64,000 bases of DNA from Paenalcaligenes faecalis (GCF_027557445.1 NZ_CP106841.1:2590001-2654000), one strand, 5' to 3'; counted from the first letter of the stretch, positions 1-10,104 are shown. Notes: a model not told the origin generated them from the sequence alone. Made by a program: numbers and translations.

Positions 1-1957
1 TCAGCTCGTCGTCGAACAACAGCCCCATGCCTATCATTATGGTAATGGCCTCACCCAACACTATGTGTTCAGCCCCAAAAAAATACAGCAGCAACTACAG
101 TCCAATCACACTATTTGGTGGCAACAACACCTGCACAGACAGGCAGGCTTAATCACCACCCGCCTAAATCGCTACCCGTTACTGGATAAAAAAACCCAGT
201 CAGAACGCTATGTTTACAATGCTCAAAAACAACTTATTATGGAGCAATCCACAGGCAAAATACCCCGTTTTTACGCCTGGCATCAAACCGGCGAACTGGC
301 AGCGCACAACCAACAAGCCCTACCTCAATTAACACGTGATCTGTCCGGCTTAGTTCAACAGCTGTCAAAAAAACCACATAACTATATGCTGCGTTATAAC
401 GCAATGCGAAGGCTAGATGTAGTGTATAACGACAAAAAAACTGTACAAAAAAACAGCCATAATGCCTATGGTTTTAGGGTTTATGCACAACATTATCCAC
501 AGGCTACGCAACAGTTTTTTCTCTATCATAATAAAAAAATTGTTGCAGAATACACCACCCCGTTATCCGCTAAACTCCCTATTCATGCGGCTCACCCTAT
601 TAGCAAACGTTATATTTACCTACACAATCAACCCGTGGGCCTAATTGATTATCAATCTACATCACAGGGAGAGCTATTAGTTATGCACAGCGATCACTTA
701 GGCGCTGTGCATATGATTTCAGATGCACAACAGCAGCTACGATGGGCTGCTCAGTATGATGCGTTTGGCATGGCAACCCTGCTAAAAGAAGACATGGAGT
801 TTCACCTTCGTCGTGAAGGGCAATACTATGACATAGCTACCGGCTGGCATGACAATCTATTACGAATCTACCTACCAGAACAAGGGCAGTATTTAGAACC
901 CGACCCACTGGGACCAAACCCAACCACACAACTGTTCGGTTATGCAGAACAACAGCCTTTAAATCACACAGACCCGTGGGGACTCATTCTCTTTGCCTTT
1001 GATGGCACACGTTATGATGAAAGCAGCGGTGGGGTTGTATATCTATTGCATAAAGCTGCCAAAGACGACAGTTTCTACGTAGCAGGTCCTGGCAACCCTG
1101 ACAGCATTGATTTAGATGCTGCGATTTCCTATACCACCGATCAAATCGTGCAGCAGCAATGGACTAATCTTATTTATTATTTGCACTATGCGCAGGCGAA
1201 CACCCCTACTGCCATTATTCCCATCGATATCATTGCCTTTTCCCGAGGCGCCGCCATTGCCTTACATTTTGCTAATCAAATTATCGCCCATACGAACAAA
1301 GGTCTATTTAGCTATACCGATCGGTACGGGGATCAGGTTAAAGCCTGTATACAACCTCGTTTTATGGGCTTATTAGATAACGTGGCTCAAATGGGGATAC
1401 TAGGTGCTAAAAATCATTTATATGATTTTAGTGTATCTCCCGCGTGGCAGTGGGTCGTCCATGGCGTAGCTATGCACGAATCTCGCTACCTTTTTCCTCT
1501 GTACTCTATTGGATCAGCTAATAACAGCTTAGAAACAGGTTTTATTGGCGCACATGGTGACTTAGGCGGGGGGTACCCCATTGAAAATGAACCCAATACT
1601 AAGCCGCTTAGTGATGTCGCACTCGAATGGATATTATGGAATGCTCGGGCGCAAGGCATGCAATTTAATCATATAGACCTAAAACAAGGGAACTACGCCT
1701 ATATGCATGACGAAAGCTTAGGCATCATGGGCGATAGGCTCGTTGAGAACTATCCTTTTCCCTTTACCAGTGATCGTGACCTACGTAACAAACAAACCTT
1801 ACACCCGATTTATGGGCAAAAAGCCCGTACACAGGTACGACCTGCCATTGACTATGCACTAACACCCGACGAGCAAAAACATAACCGATCAGGCAAAGTT
1901 GATTTAGAGGCTTACTATCGCTGGCTAGACCAAACCCTACACTGGCGGCCCGATTAA
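1..1957 (+). CDS. Rhs-family protein, C-terminal part, with DUF2235/Tle1-like lipase tip (5' end outside window)
   Basis: The frame is open to the left edge, so this is the C-terminal part of a larger Rhs/YD-repeat protein. Numbering from the GTG at 65, YD-type repeats lead to the RHS-associated core, which ends with DPWG at residues 303-306. The remaining 320 or so residues are the variable tip. It resembles DUF2235/Tle1 alpha/beta hydrolases: FDGT at 312-315, a nucleophile elbow AFSRG with Ser393, LLDNV with Asp438, and AHGDLGGGY with His497. Related proteins are phospholipase effectors, often delivered by type VI secretion. The first Gly of GxSxG is Ala here. No immunity gene follows; argS starts 91 bp downstream. 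The Rhs call is firm, the lipase fold is likely, and the activity is inferred. Confidence 0.88.
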   Translation, partial: QLVVEQQPHAYHYGNGLTQHYVFSPKKIQQQLQSNHTIWWQQHLHRQAGLITTRLNRYPLLDKKTQSERYVYNAQKQLIMEQSTGKIPRFYAWHQTGELAAHNQQALPQLTRDLSGLVQQLSKKPHNYMLRYNAMRRLDVVYNDKKTVQKNSHNAYGFRVYAQHYPQATQQFFLYHNKKIVAEYTTPLSAKLPIHAAHPISKRYIYLHNQPVGLIDYQSTSQGELLVMHSDHLGAVHMISDAQQQLRWAAQYDAFGMATLLKEDMEFHLRREGQYYDIATGWHDNLLRIYLPEQGQYLEPDPLGPNPTTQLFGYAEQQPLNHTDPWGLILFAFDGTRYDESSGGVVYLLHKAAKDDSFYVAGPGNPDSIDLDAAISYTTDQIVQQQWTNLIYYLHYAQANTPTAIIPIDIIAFSRGAAIALHFANQIIAHTNKGLFSYTDRYGDQVKACIQPRFMGLLDNVAQMGILGAKNHLYDFSVSPAWQWVVHGVAMHESRYLFPLYSIGSANNSLETGFIGAHGDLGGGYPIENEPNTKPLSDVALEWILWNARAQGMQFNHIDLKQGNYAYMHDESLGIMGDRLVENYPFPFTSDRDLRNKQTLHPIYGQKARTQVRPAIDYALTPDEQKHNRSGKVDLEAYYRWLDQTLHWRPD

Positions 1958-1969
1958 CGTTATTATGTA

Positions 1970-2023
1970 AGCCTAATCGTCTAGGCTCGAGCTGGATGTA
2001 TATACGTTAGGCTCGCCTTTTTT
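1970..2023 (+). terminator. possible terminator after the Rhs gene
   Basis: The 91-bp gap holds AGCCTAA (1970-1976) matching TTAGGCT (2007-2013), with a competing inner TAGGCT at 1982, and is followed by a T-run. The repeated TAGGCTCG makes the exact fold uncertain. Confidence 0.35.
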
Positions 2024-2048
2024 CTGCACACTTTCTCGATAAAATCAT

Positions 2049-3734
2049 ATGCTTGCTCAGCAACAACAACAGCTCAGCGCCTTAATTCAGGCCGCCGTCC
2101 AATCCCTCGTACCGGACGCTACCCCAACGATAGCCCTAGAGCGTCCTAATATCGCCGCTCATGGTGACGTTGCAACGAACGTAGCCATGCAGTTGGCTCG
2201 CCCTGCTAAACGCAACCCACGCGAACTAGCCCAAGGTATTGTGGATTTTATTTTGGCAGATCAAGAAGCCAAAACGTTGATTGCATCTGCTGAGATTGCA
2301 GGTCCTGGCTTTATCAATTTCCGCCTAACTAATGCGGCCCATCAGGCTGTACTAAAACAGGTGTTTAGCCAAGGCCAACGCTTTGGCGATCAAGACCTAA
2401 CCGGCGAAAAACTGATGGTAGAGTTCGTATCAGCTAACCCTACAGGTCCTCTACACGTGGGCCATGCGCGCCAAGCCGCGCTAGGTGATGCGCTTTGTCG
2501 CTTATTTGATAGCCAAGGCTTTAATGTTAGTCGCGAGTTCTACTATAACGATGCAGGTAATCAAATTGATAACCTAGCGATCAGTGTGCAAGCTAGAGCC
2601 AAAGGTATAGAGCCTGATAGTGCCGATTTTCCTGCAGACGGCTATAAAGGCGATTACATCATGGAAATCGCCAAATCCTTTATCGCGCAAAACACTGTTT
2701 CTGCCGCTGATGGTGAACCTGTTACGGCTACCGGTAACATTGAAAACCTAGAGGATATTCGTCGTTTTGCTGTCACTTATCTACGTAATGAACAAGACTT
2801 AGACCTCAAAGCATTCAACCTCGTTTTTGATAACTACTACTTAGAAAGCTCACTCTACTCTGATGGGCGTGTAGATCAAGTCGTAACCGCCTTAACCGAT
2901 CAAGGCCACACCTACGAGTCCGAAGGTGCTCTCTGGCTACGTACTACCGAGCTCAATACTGGCGATGACAAAGACCGTGTCATGCGTAAGCGCGAAGGCG
3001 GCTACACCTATTTTGTACCCGACGTGGCTTACCATGTTTCCAAATGGGAACGTGGCTTTAAACATGCCATCAATATCCAAGGCACCGACCACCACGGCAC
3101 CATTGCCCGTGTACGGGCAGGCCTACAAGGCTTGAACATTGGGATTCCCGCTGACTTTCCCGCCTATGTATTACACAGTATGGTTAAGGTCGTACGCGGT
3201 GGCGAAGAGGTCAAAATCTCTAAACGTGCGGGCAGCTATGTAACACTACGTGACCTAGTCGAATGGGTGGGTTTAGATGCAGTACGCTTTTTCTTGGTGC
3301 AGCGTCGTGCTGACTCTGAGTTTGTGTTTGATATTGATTTAGCCTTATCAAAAAGCGAAGAAAACCCGGTCTACTATATCCAGTATGCTCATGCCCGTGC
3401 TCACTCGGTATTACGTCAGGCAGGTGTAGACGCGACCTCACTTACCTCTGCTGACTTTAGCTTATTAACGGCACCCAGCGAACTCAAAATGTTACAACGT
3501 TTGGCCGAATACCCCGCTATGCTAAGCCAAGCCGCCAAAGACTTAGCTCCCCATCAGGTCGCTTTCTGGCTACGCGACTGTGCCGCTGATTTCCACACGT
3601 GGTACAACAGCGAGCGGGTTTTAGTTGATGATGAAGCCCTAAAAGCAGCTCGTGCGGCCCTAGCAGCAGCCACAGCACAGGTAATTGCCAACGGCTTAAA
3701 TAAACTGGGCGTAAGCGCTCCAGAAAAAATGTAA
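2049..3734 (+). CDS. argS: arginyl-tRNA synthetase
   Basis: Charges tRNA-Arg with arginine in the cytoplasm. The 561-residue length is normal for class I ArgRS. An N-terminal Arg-tRNA synthetase domain precedes the catalytic core. The HIGH-type signature is HVGH within [12 protein letters not shown], and the KMSKS-type loop appears as VKISKRAG. The C-terminal third is the DALR anticodon-binding domain. A SPOR-domain gene follows within 20 bp, suggesting co-transcription. The coding sequence is intact with nothing unusual. Confidence 0.97.
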   Translation: MLAQQQQQLSALIQAAVQSLVPDATPTIALERPNIAAHGDVATNVAMQLARPAKRNPRELAQGIVDFILADQEAKTLIASAEIAGPGFINFRLTNAAHQAVLKQVFSQGQRFGDQDLTGEKLMVEFVSANPTGPLHVGHARQAALGDALCRLFDSQGFNVSREFYYNDAGNQIDNLAISVQARAKGIEPDSADFPADGYKGDYIMEIAKSFIAQNTVSAADGEPVTATGNIENLEDIRRFAVTYLRNEQDLDLKAFNLVFDNYYLESSLYSDGRVDQVVTALTDQGHTYESEGALWLRTTELNTGDDKDRVMRKREGGYTYFVPDVAYHVSKWERGFKHAINIQGTDHHGTIARVRAGLQGLNIGIPADFPAYVLHSMVKVVRGGEEVKISKRAGSYVTLRDLVEWVGLDAVRFFLVQRRADSEFVFDIDLALSKSEENPVYYIQYAHARAHSVLRQAGVDATSLTSADFSLLTAPSELKMLQRLAEYPAMLSQAAKDLAPHQVAFWLRDCAADFHTWYNSERVLVDDEALKAARAALAAATAQVIANGLNKLGVSAPEKM

Positions 3735-3751
3735 ATTATTTGTATACCTTT

Positions 3752-4468
3752 ATGGCCACCCGTCGAAAAACTTCAGCTAAACCCAGTGCCGGTATGTTCT
3801 CCGGCCTTATCATTGGTCTAGTCATCGGACTTGCCGCTGCGGTGGCCGTGGCGTTTTATATCAATAAAGCGCCTATGCCGTTTATGGACAAAGCCTCGCG
3901 CGAAATTGAAAACATTTTGCTGCCAGATGTACGTCATGCCCCAGACCCCAATATCGGCTTATATGGTGGATCTGTAGGCGAAGCCCCTGTGTTTTCAGGT
4001 AAAGAGGCTCAATGGGCCCAAGAGTTAGGCAATGTGATTACGCCACCTCCGGTGACTATCACACCTCCTACTCTGCCTCCTGCAATCAATCAGGGCGCTG
4101 ATACCCTCGGCAATTTAATTGCCCAACTGCCCAACCCAAATACGAATCAAGCCTCCTCCTCTTTAGTTGCACCACCCCCTGCTGCCCCCAGAGCCAACAC
4201 ACCCAGCCCAGCCCCCAATCAAGTGGCTGCAGCCGCTGTTTCCACCTACTACCTACAGGCAGGTGCGTTTAGGTCAGCTACCGACGCAGAGGCTGTGCGA
4301 GCCCGTATTTTAATGTTGGGCTTAGAGGCTAACGTACAATCTGGCCCTTACAATGGGGGCACCATTAACCGCGTCCGCGTTGGCCCATTTAAAGGCGTAG
4401 ACGAAATGAATCGGGCTCGGTCAGCACTAGGCAAAGAGAAAATTGAAACTTCTGTGGTACGTCCCTAG
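3752..4468 (+). CDS. SPOR-domain membrane protein (FtsN-like)
   Basis: A 238-residue inner-membrane protein with a short basic cytoplasmic N-terminus, one transmembrane segment at about residues 15-38, a Pro/Ala/Asn-rich periplasmic linker, and a C-terminal SPOR domain of about 75 residues beginning near STYYLQAGAF. SPOR domains bind denuded septal peptidoglycan, so a role in cell division or wall remodelling is likely. The ATG at 3752 is preferred over an upstream TTG at 3740, which would sit 5 bp after the argS stop. Position after argS and before dsbA matches the arrangement I recall in Burkholderiales. Identity with FtsN itself is not certain. Confidence 0.85.
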   Translation: MATRRKTSAKPSAGMFSGLIIGLVIGLAAAVAVAFYINKAPMPFMDKASREIENILLPDVRHAPDPNIGLYGGSVGEAPVFSGKEAQWAQELGNVITPPPVTITPPTLPPAINQGADTLGNLIAQLPNPNTNQASSSLVAPPPAAPRANTPSPAPNQVAAAAVSTYYLQAGAFRSATDAEAVRARILMLGLEANVQSGPYNGGTINRVRVGPFKGVDEMNRARSALGKEKIETSVVRP

Positions 4469-4504
4469 TCATACCACTATCTACTAGAGACAAAGGAACC
4501 CTTT

Positions 4505-5140
4505 ATGTCATATTTACATGTATTTGGCCGTTTAGCGGCAACGGCGACATTAGCTGCCAGTGTTTTTCTAAGCCCAATGGCACAAGCCCAAGAGGTAGCG
4601 CCTAATTCTTACGTTACCTTAGGGCAAACCATTCCCGCTGATAGCGTAGGAAAGACCGAAGTCCTCGAGTTTTTTGCCTACAGCTGTCCTCACTGCGCTT
4701 TAATGGAACCTTTGGTCGAAAAATGGGCGGCTAACTTTGATGAAGGTGTGGTCTTAAAGCGCGTTCCTGTTGCATTTAACGCTGGGATGGGTGATCTACA
4801 ACGCGCCTACTTCGTTTTTGAATTTTTAGATCGTTTAGATCTACACCCAAAGCTTTTTGCAGCCATTCACCAAGAAAAGCGCGCTTTATTTGATAAAAAG
4901 GCCATTCGTAAATGGGCTGAAAATAATGGCATAACCGGAGATGACTTCGACAAAGCCTTTGATTCCTTCAGCACTCAAACTAAAGCAAACCGTGCAAACG
5001 ATCTAATCCGCTTATATCAAATCCAAGGCACACCTAGCTTAGCGGTAGGGGGTCAATACGTGACCTCACCGGCTTTTACCAATAGCTACGATGAAACCAT
5101 TAACGTGGCCGATGCCTTATTAAAACAAGTCGCTAAATAA
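4505..5140 (+). CDS. dsbA: periplasmic thiol:disulfide interchange protein DsbA
   Basis: Introduces disulfide bonds into exported proteins. The 211-residue precursor has a signal peptide ending near MAQAQE and a thioredoxin fold. The active site CPHC lies in the context AYSCPHCALMEP, and the conserved cis-Pro loop is GTPSL. A ribosome binding site, AAAGGAA, precedes the ATG. It follows the SPOR gene by 36 bp and ends before a strong bidirectional terminator. DsbB is not in the window. Confidence 0.95.
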   Translation: MSYLHVFGRLAATATLAASVFLSPMAQAQEVAPNSYVTLGQTIPADSVGKTEVLEFFAYSCPHCALMEPLVEKWAANFDEGVVLKRVPVAFNAGMGDLQRAYFVFEFLDRLDLHPKLFAAIHQEKRALFDKKAIRKWAENNGITGDDFDKAFDSFSTQTKANRANDLIRLYQIQGTPSLAVGGQYVTSPAFTNSYDETINVADALLKQVAK

Positions 5141-5193
5141 CTCTCCGTTTTGACCCATGTAATCGCGGTGAACGAACCTAGGCAACACACATA

Positions 5194-5222
5194 AAATCAG
5201 CCCCAATAATTGGGGCTGATTT
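5194..5222. terminator. bidirectional terminator between dsbA and the sulfatase-family gene
   Basis: Perfect inverted repeat AAATCAGCCCC / GGGGCTGATTT around an AATAATT loop, flanked by A-rich and T-rich runs. It can end both converging transcripts. Confidence 0.9.
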
Positions 5223-5225
5223 TAT

Positions 5226-7262
5226 TTATTTCACGGCCAAAGCCTGACTTCGTATACGCCAATCACTCAAGGCAAAACAAGAGCGTTGCTGCACTAATAC
5301 TTGCTGTAACTCGGTAGAAGGACTTTCTGTATGCTCTAGTTCTCCCCCATCCGCCCATTCATAAAAAACAGGTCTACTCAAATTAGCTATTGCCCCAAAA
5401 CGACTCAGAATGACCCCGTCCCCGCCCTGCTCACTCATCGTACCCAACACACTTAGTGGCTCTGATTGATATAAATTGTGACCTTGGCTTAGTGGAACTT
5501 CGACCTCAGATAAAGAATGCGCCCATAAGGTGGGAAAAATATCACTATGCCCCGCCCAAGACCGTGCTGGTACTACATCACTAGGGACTCGATATGCCTC
5601 AGGGATATAAAACAACAAAGGCACACCGTATTTATTATGTAAATTTTTATTATCCGGATACGAAAAAATCATCCGTGTATTGTGGTCGCCCGTCGCTGCA
5701 AATAGGGTTCTAGATAATAACTGGCTACGCTCTAAGTCATTTAAAAACTCACCTAAGGCATGATTCGCATATTGATATGTCTGCAATATGGCCAGCGTAT
5801 CTACCGCACTTGTAGCCGCTTGTGCTTGTAGTTTATTCTGGTCCAACGAAAAAGGCTGGTAATGAGACGGGATACGATGCGGAGGATGATTCGTAACGGA
5901 TAACATCACTAAGGCGACTTTTTCTCCGCGTGCATCTGCCTCTTGCAAGAGCTGAAATCCATACTTAAACATCCATTCATCATCTACACCCCATGTATGC
6001 GTGCTTGCTTCGGGGTAAGCTCGTCGAATAGCCGTTTCATCATGAACCTCATCAAAGCCTTGCTTTAACAAAACCGTATTGAGTTGACGCCAACTGCCCG
6101 GCCCAGCGGTCAAAAACACCGTTCTATAGCCTGCTTTTTTATAAGGCAACATGCGCGCCGTATCATAGTTTACGTAGCCATATATACTTTGCGTTAATGG
6201 GGTAATCGGCGTATCTAACAATAGCCCTTCCAATGAAGGATGAGTCCCGTGCTGAATAGAAATCGCTTGTCCAAAGTAATCTGCTTTTTGCTGCACCCAC
6301 GGTCGCAATGCCCCTAACAGATCATTGGCTACCGGATCATCAAACTCCATTAAATGACGGCCCCATCCCTCCATGATAGTCAGCACCACATGAGGTGGGG
6401 ATTCCTTGGCATGGGAGTGCACAGGCAATACCTGCTGTAAGCCTGCGTAATCCTTGATCGGAGCATTCAAACACTGCGATGCCGCCTGTTGCCAGTTTTC
6501 AAAACCAAACGCCTTGATTAGCACGTTTTCATCATCGCCTAACTGACTCCGTTTACGCTCTTTTCTCACCAATAACAAAGCATGTAGACCACTGGGGACA
6601 AGTTGATTTAAGAAAGCATGGCTAGATACGGTCATGTGCATGGCACGTAGTGGGAACTTTGATACGCTACCGCGACCTAGCAACACCACGGCAAAAATGC
6701 TGACTACCACCATTGCCACCCAGCCAGAGGTCGAATAAAAAGCCGCCCCCCTACGCCCCCACGCACGCGCCAAACCCAGTTGTATCGCACTAAATCCAAA
6801 CACCAGTAATAACAACCTAATCACAGGGAAATCAGACCACAGCGTTTGTAATACAGCTTGGGTATCGTCTTCTTTTAGGCCAAAGATCAGTGCATTAATT
6901 GGACTTTGATAGAACGTAAAATAGTAATAGTTCACCACACTAAGTAGATTCACCACACTTAAAAACACAAAAGCGTAAGCACTAAATCCACGAGTAAACA
7001 CACGCCAAACGGCACTAGAGGCAGAGTAAAAAAACAAACTAATAAGCAACCAGGGCCCAATAAAAATCGCGGCATTTTTAACGTCAAAGCGCAATCCTAG
7101 CCAAAATACCTTTTTTACATCTGTACTAAATGCCTCTTCCAGCCCTGGTGTATGCCCATAAAACAGAACCCACCTTGCAAGGCCCAACCCCATTACACTT
7201 AAGACCAAAATGGCCCAAAATGTTCGGTGCCATTGCACCCATTGCTTATTTTTTGAATTCAT
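5226..7262 (-). CDS. LTA synthase/sulfatase-family membrane protein (phosphoglycerol or phosphoethanolamine transferase type)
   Basis: A 678-residue inner-membrane protein. The N-terminal third has about five hydrophobic segments, and the remainder is an alkaline-phosphatase/sulfatase-fold domain facing the periplasm. Family marks include TIMEGWGR near the nucleophile region, HGTHPSLEGLL, and the metal-binding ATGDHNTR near the C-terminus. Relatives transfer phosphoglycerol or phosphoethanolamine to envelope glycans or lipids; the substrate here cannot be read from sequence. The usual nucleophilic Thr was not located with confidence. It appears monocistronic and converges on dsbA. Confidence 0.82.
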   Translation of the reverse strand: MNSKNKQWVQWHRTFWAILVLSVMGLGLARWVLFYGHTPGLEEAFSTDVKKVFWLGLRFDVKNAAIFIGPWLLISLFFYSASSAVWRVFTRGFSAYAFVFLSVVNLLSVVNYYYFTFYQSPINALIFGLKEDDTQAVLQTLWSDFPVIRLLLLVFGFSAIQLGLARAWGRRGAAFYSTSGWVAMVVVSIFAVVLLGRGSVSKFPLRAMHMTVSSHAFLNQLVPSGLHALLLVRKERKRSQLGDDENVLIKAFGFENWQQAASQCLNAPIKDYAGLQQVLPVHSHAKESPPHVVLTIMEGWGRHLMEFDDPVANDLLGALRPWVQQKADYFGQAISIQHGTHPSLEGLLLDTPITPLTQSIYGYVNYDTARMLPYKKAGYRTVFLTAGPGSWRQLNTVLLKQGFDEVHDETAIRRAYPEASTHTWGVDDEWMFKYGFQLLQEADARGEKVALVMLSVTNHPPHRIPSHYQPFSLDQNKLQAQAATSAVDTLAILQTYQYANHALGEFLNDLERSQLLSRTLFAATGDHNTRMIFSYPDNKNLHNKYGVPLLFYIPEAYRVPSDVVPARSWAGHSDIFPTLWAHSLSEVEVPLSQGHNLYQSEPLSVLGTMSEQGGDGVILSRFGAIANLSRPVFYEWADGGELEHTESPSTELQQVLVQQRSCFALSDWRIRSQALAVK

Positions 7263-7299
7263 TCTGTCAATGATACTGTTGTTATTTTGAGCAATAAAA

Positions 7300-7327
7300 A
7301 TACCGCAGAGATTACGCCCTGCGGTAT
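7300..7327 (-). terminator. terminator of the MBL-metC operon
   Basis: ATACCGCAG and CTGCGGTAT form a 9-bp stem. On the minus strand it is followed by a T-run, the complement of 7296-7300, just beyond the metC stop. Confidence 0.75.
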
Positions 7328-7349
7328 CTACAACGTAAAGCCTATTCTA

Positions 7350-8543
7350 TTATTTTTGTAAAGATAAGCTAAATGCACGCGTTAAATCAGCAATTAAGTC
7401 ATCTACGTTTTCTAAACCAATATGTAAACGAAGTAACACAGCGTTATCATGCCCCCAATAAGAGTGGGACGCAACGCTATTTTTATCCACTAACTGCACT
7501 AAGCTTTCAAATCCGCCCCAAGAAAAGCCGATACCAAATAGAGTTAACGCATTCACAAAACGCCTAGCTCGGGCAGAGTCAATGGTTAAACTAAACGACA
7601 GCATGCCATTAGACCCCGTCGCATCCCGTTGCCATAACTCATGATATGCGTCCTCTTTCCAAGCAGGATGATAAATTGTTTTGACCTCTGGCCATTGAGA
7701 TAATGCCTCACATACCTTTAACGCATTAGCGGCGGTTTCACGCATACGCAATGGCATAGTACGTACACCACGCAACGCTAGCCACGCATCATCGGCACTT
7801 ACGGAAAATCCCAATGCATAATTACACGCATCTATTTTGTCAGCAATGGCCTTATCCTTTGCTATGACCGCTCCCAACATTAAATCCGAATGACCGCCTA
7901 CGTATTTAGTCCCTGCCACTACAGATACATCTGCCCCTAATGACAAGGGCTGATAGCTTAACCCTGAGCCCCACGTATTATCTGCAATCAAAATTAAATC
8001 ATGCGCCTTAGCAAAGGCTGCTAGTGCAGGCATATCTAGCATCTGCATCAGTAAAGACCCCGGGGACTCTACATACAACACCTTAGTAGCCGGTGTTAAT
8101 GCTGCGCTAAATGCCTCAACGGTAGGTTCACAATAAGTGGTTTGAATCCCCATCCGTTGTAAAACATTCTGATCTAGAGTGCGTACCGGGCCATACGCGC
8201 AGTCTGCCGCCAACACATGATCGCCCTGGCTGACCACGCTCATCACCGCCAAGGTAATCGCTGCCATACCTGAAGGCACGAGAAAAGCACGCTCACCAGC
8301 CTCTAGCGCACAAAACACATCCTCTAAGGCTCGATGTGTATCCATCCCTGCCCGCCCATACACAACACTGCGCCCACCCGCACTGCGATCTGTCGCTGCT
8401 TGATCTAAATGATCTAGGGTTTTAAAACGAACAGTACTGGTTCGCATCGAAGGCAAGGCAACGGGGGCTGCCCCTGTGCGCTCATCAAAGTCTGCCTGTC
8501 CCGCATGTTGTAAAAACGTATGTAAATGCTGTTTTGCGCTCAT
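7350..8543 (-). CDS. metC: cystathionine beta-lyase / Cys-Met metabolism PLP enzyme
   Basis: Cleaves cystathionine to homocysteine, ammonia and pyruvate in methionine synthesis. The 397-residue protein has the Cys/Met metabolism PLP fold: the SGMAAIT phosphate-binding turn, ADNTWGSG, and the PLP lysine in VVAGTKYVGGHSD. The start codon overlaps the stop of the upstream MBL-fold gene by one base (TAATG), so the two are translationally coupled. A different C-S lyase specificity cannot be excluded. Confidence 0.9.
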   Translation of the reverse strand: MSAKQHLHTFLQHAGQADFDERTGAAPVALPSMRTSTVRFKTLDHLDQAATDRSAGGRSVVYGRAGMDTHRALEDVFCALEAGERAFLVPSGMAAITLAVMSVVSQGDHVLAADCAYGPVRTLDQNVLQRMGIQTTYCEPTVEAFSAALTPATKVLYVESPGSLLMQMLDMPALAAFAKAHDLILIADNTWGSGLSYQPLSLGADVSVVAGTKYVGGHSDLMLGAVIAKDKAIADKIDACNYALGFSVSADDAWLALRGVRTMPLRMRETAANALKVCEALSQWPEVKTIYHPAWKEDAYHELWQRDATGSNGMLSFSLTIDSARARRFVNALTLFGIGFSWGGFESLVQLVDKNSVASHSYWGHDNAVLLRLHIGLENVDDLIADLTRAFSLSLQK

Positions 8544-9619
8544 TAGTTATCCTTCACTGCATAAAATTGATAAATACCCTCGGTCGTCAAACGACGCTCT
8601 ACCTGATTTTGAAAATACAGCGCATGCAAATGCGCAATGGCTTCGCCCATCGCAAAAGTTAACTGATGCATATCTAACTGGCGCTTAAACAAAATCGGGA
8701 TTAACTGAGCCGCATTGCAGCCCCCCTCACGTTGACATGCTTCTACGGTTTCTGCCAGACGTTCTGTATGATGCTCTTGTAGCTGCGCAATTCGTTCGTG
8801 CAACCCAATGAAAGGTCGCCCATGTGAAGGCAGAATTAGCGTCTCAGGGGGTAACGCTAAATACCGAGCTAAGGACGCTAAATACAAACGTAACGGATCC
8901 GCCTCTGGCTCATAATCGAACACACTCACATTCGTGGATATAGTCGGTAACACCATATCACCTGAAATTAATACATGTAGATCAGCACAAAATAAAGCCA
9001 TATGTTCTGGAGCATGCCCGTAGCCCACAATACATTGCCATTTTTTTCCTGCTATCTCAAGCTGATCCCCATCCATTAAGCGGCGATAATCACGGGGTGG
9101 TGATTCCACTAAATCTGAGTAATAAGAACTACGTTGACGGATTTGCTCCTGAGCCGCCTCATCAACTAGACCGTGACGTGCAAAATGTGCCGCAGCAGCC
9201 ATACCCCCTGAAGCCCCAAGACTATCATTACCTTTAGCTGGATTTGACCACATACAGGCAAACACATAATCACTTAGGCTCATATACAACGGCACACCCC
9301 AACGCTCACATATCCAGCCTGCTAATCCCACATGATCGGGATGCATATGAGTCACAATGACTCGCAAAATCGGCAAGCCCTGTAACTGCTGAGCAAAGAC
9401 CTGCTCCCAAAGCGCCTTTACAGGGGCGCGGGCAATACCCGTATCCACAATTGTCCATCCCTTTTGTCCCTGTATTTCATCCTCAAGTAACCACAAATTA
9501 ATATGATCTAGGGCAAAAGGTAAAGGCATGCGCAACCAATGCACACCGGGAGCGACTTGTTTTAACTGCGCGGGTGCTGGGATTTCTTTTTCCCAAGGAT
9601 AGAGCCATTCTTTTTTCAT
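8543..9619 (-). CDS. MBL-fold metallo-hydrolase beside the liu operon
   Basis: A cytoplasmic metallo-beta-lactamase-fold hydrolase of 358 residues. The metal-binding signature HMHPDHVG is present, as are a downstream GYGHAPEHMALF segment and LPSHG, which supply further metal ligands. The ATG at 9619 is preferred because GGAG lies 6 bp before it; the ATG at 9625 directly abuts that GGAG. It is divergent from the MerR-type regulator, and a shared operator lies between them. A thioesterase or similar role in leucine or acyl-CoA catabolism is an inference from position. The substrate is unknown. Confidence 0.8.
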   Translation of the reverse strand: MKKEWLYPWEKEIPAPAQLKQVAPGVHWLRMPLPFALDHINLWLLEDEIQGQKGWTIVDTGIARAPVKALWEQVFAQQLQGLPILRVIVTHMHPDHVGLAGWICERWGVPLYMSLSDYVFACMWSNPAKGNDSLGASGGMAAAAHFARHGLVDEAAQEQIRQRSSYYSDLVESPPRDYRRLMDGDQLEIAGKKWQCIVGYGHAPEHMALFCADLHVLISGDMVLPTISTNVSVFDYEPEADPLRLYLASLARYLALPPETLILPSHGRPFIGLHERIAQLQEHHTERLAETVEACQREGGCNAAQLIPILFKRQLDMHQLTFAMGEAIAHLHALYFQNQVERRLTTEGIYQFYAVKDN

Positions 9620-9667
9620 ATTCATCTCCGTGTTCTCCCTGCTTGTATGATGGCGTTCTACATGTTA

Positions 9668-9685
9668 GTTTACGTTAACGTCAAC
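9668..9685. promoter_or_regulatory. palindromic operator, probably for the LiuR-type MerR regulator
   Basis: The divergent gap contains GTTTACGTTAACGTCAAC, centred on the perfect palindrome ACGTTAACGT (9672-9681). This resembles the operator I recall for LiuR in proteobacteria. It lies 15 bp upstream of the regulator ATG, so autoregulation and control of both divergent operons is likely. Confidence 0.65.
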
Positions 9686-9699
9686 TGAATTTATGTATT

Positions 9700-10086
9700 A
9701 TGAGCCCAAAAACGTGGTCTATCTCTGATCTAGCTAAAGAATTTGATATTACGCCACGCACGCTGCGTTACTACGAGGATCATGGCATTCTCAGCCCTGA
9801 GCGTGTTGGTATGCAGCGCATTTATCACCCACGTGATAGAACCCGCCTCAAACTGGCCCTGCGCGGTAAACGTATGGGCTTTACTTTGTCTGATATACGT
9901 AGTTTGATTGATATGTACGATGGTCCCGGCAGCACACAACTGCAGCTACAACAATACCAAAACGTACTCGATCACTATAGACAAAAACTTGAGAACCAAC
10001 TTAAAGATCTACAACAAACTTTAGCAGAAATCGAAGTACAACAGCAGCATTGCACACAGCAACTTGAACAAAGAAATAGTAATTAA
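9700..10086 (+). CDS. liuR: MerR-family transcriptional regulator of branched-chain catabolism (LiuR-like)
   Basis: A 128-residue MerR protein. The N-terminal helix-turn-helix reads SISDLAKEFDITPRTLRYYEDHGIL, followed by the second winged helix and a long C-terminal coiled coil for dimerisation. No metal-binding cysteines sit in the effector region, which argues against a metal sensor. LiuR proteins control leucine and isovalerate catabolism, and this one directly precedes those genes. The gene symbol rests on context. Confidence 0.8.
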   Translation: MSPKTWSISDLAKEFDITPRTLRYYEDHGILSPERVGMQRIYHPRDRTRLKLALRGKRMGFTLSDIRSLIDMYDGPGSTQLQLQQYQNVLDHYRQKLENQLKDLQQTLAEIEVQQQHCTQQLEQRNSN

Positions 10087-10104
10087 TAACTATTATCCGT
10101 CACG

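Noticed and set aside
8543-9619. Antibiotic beta-lactamase reading of the MBL-fold gene
   Set aside because: No signal peptide, and the context is leucine/methionine metabolism. The fold is shared by many hydrolases.
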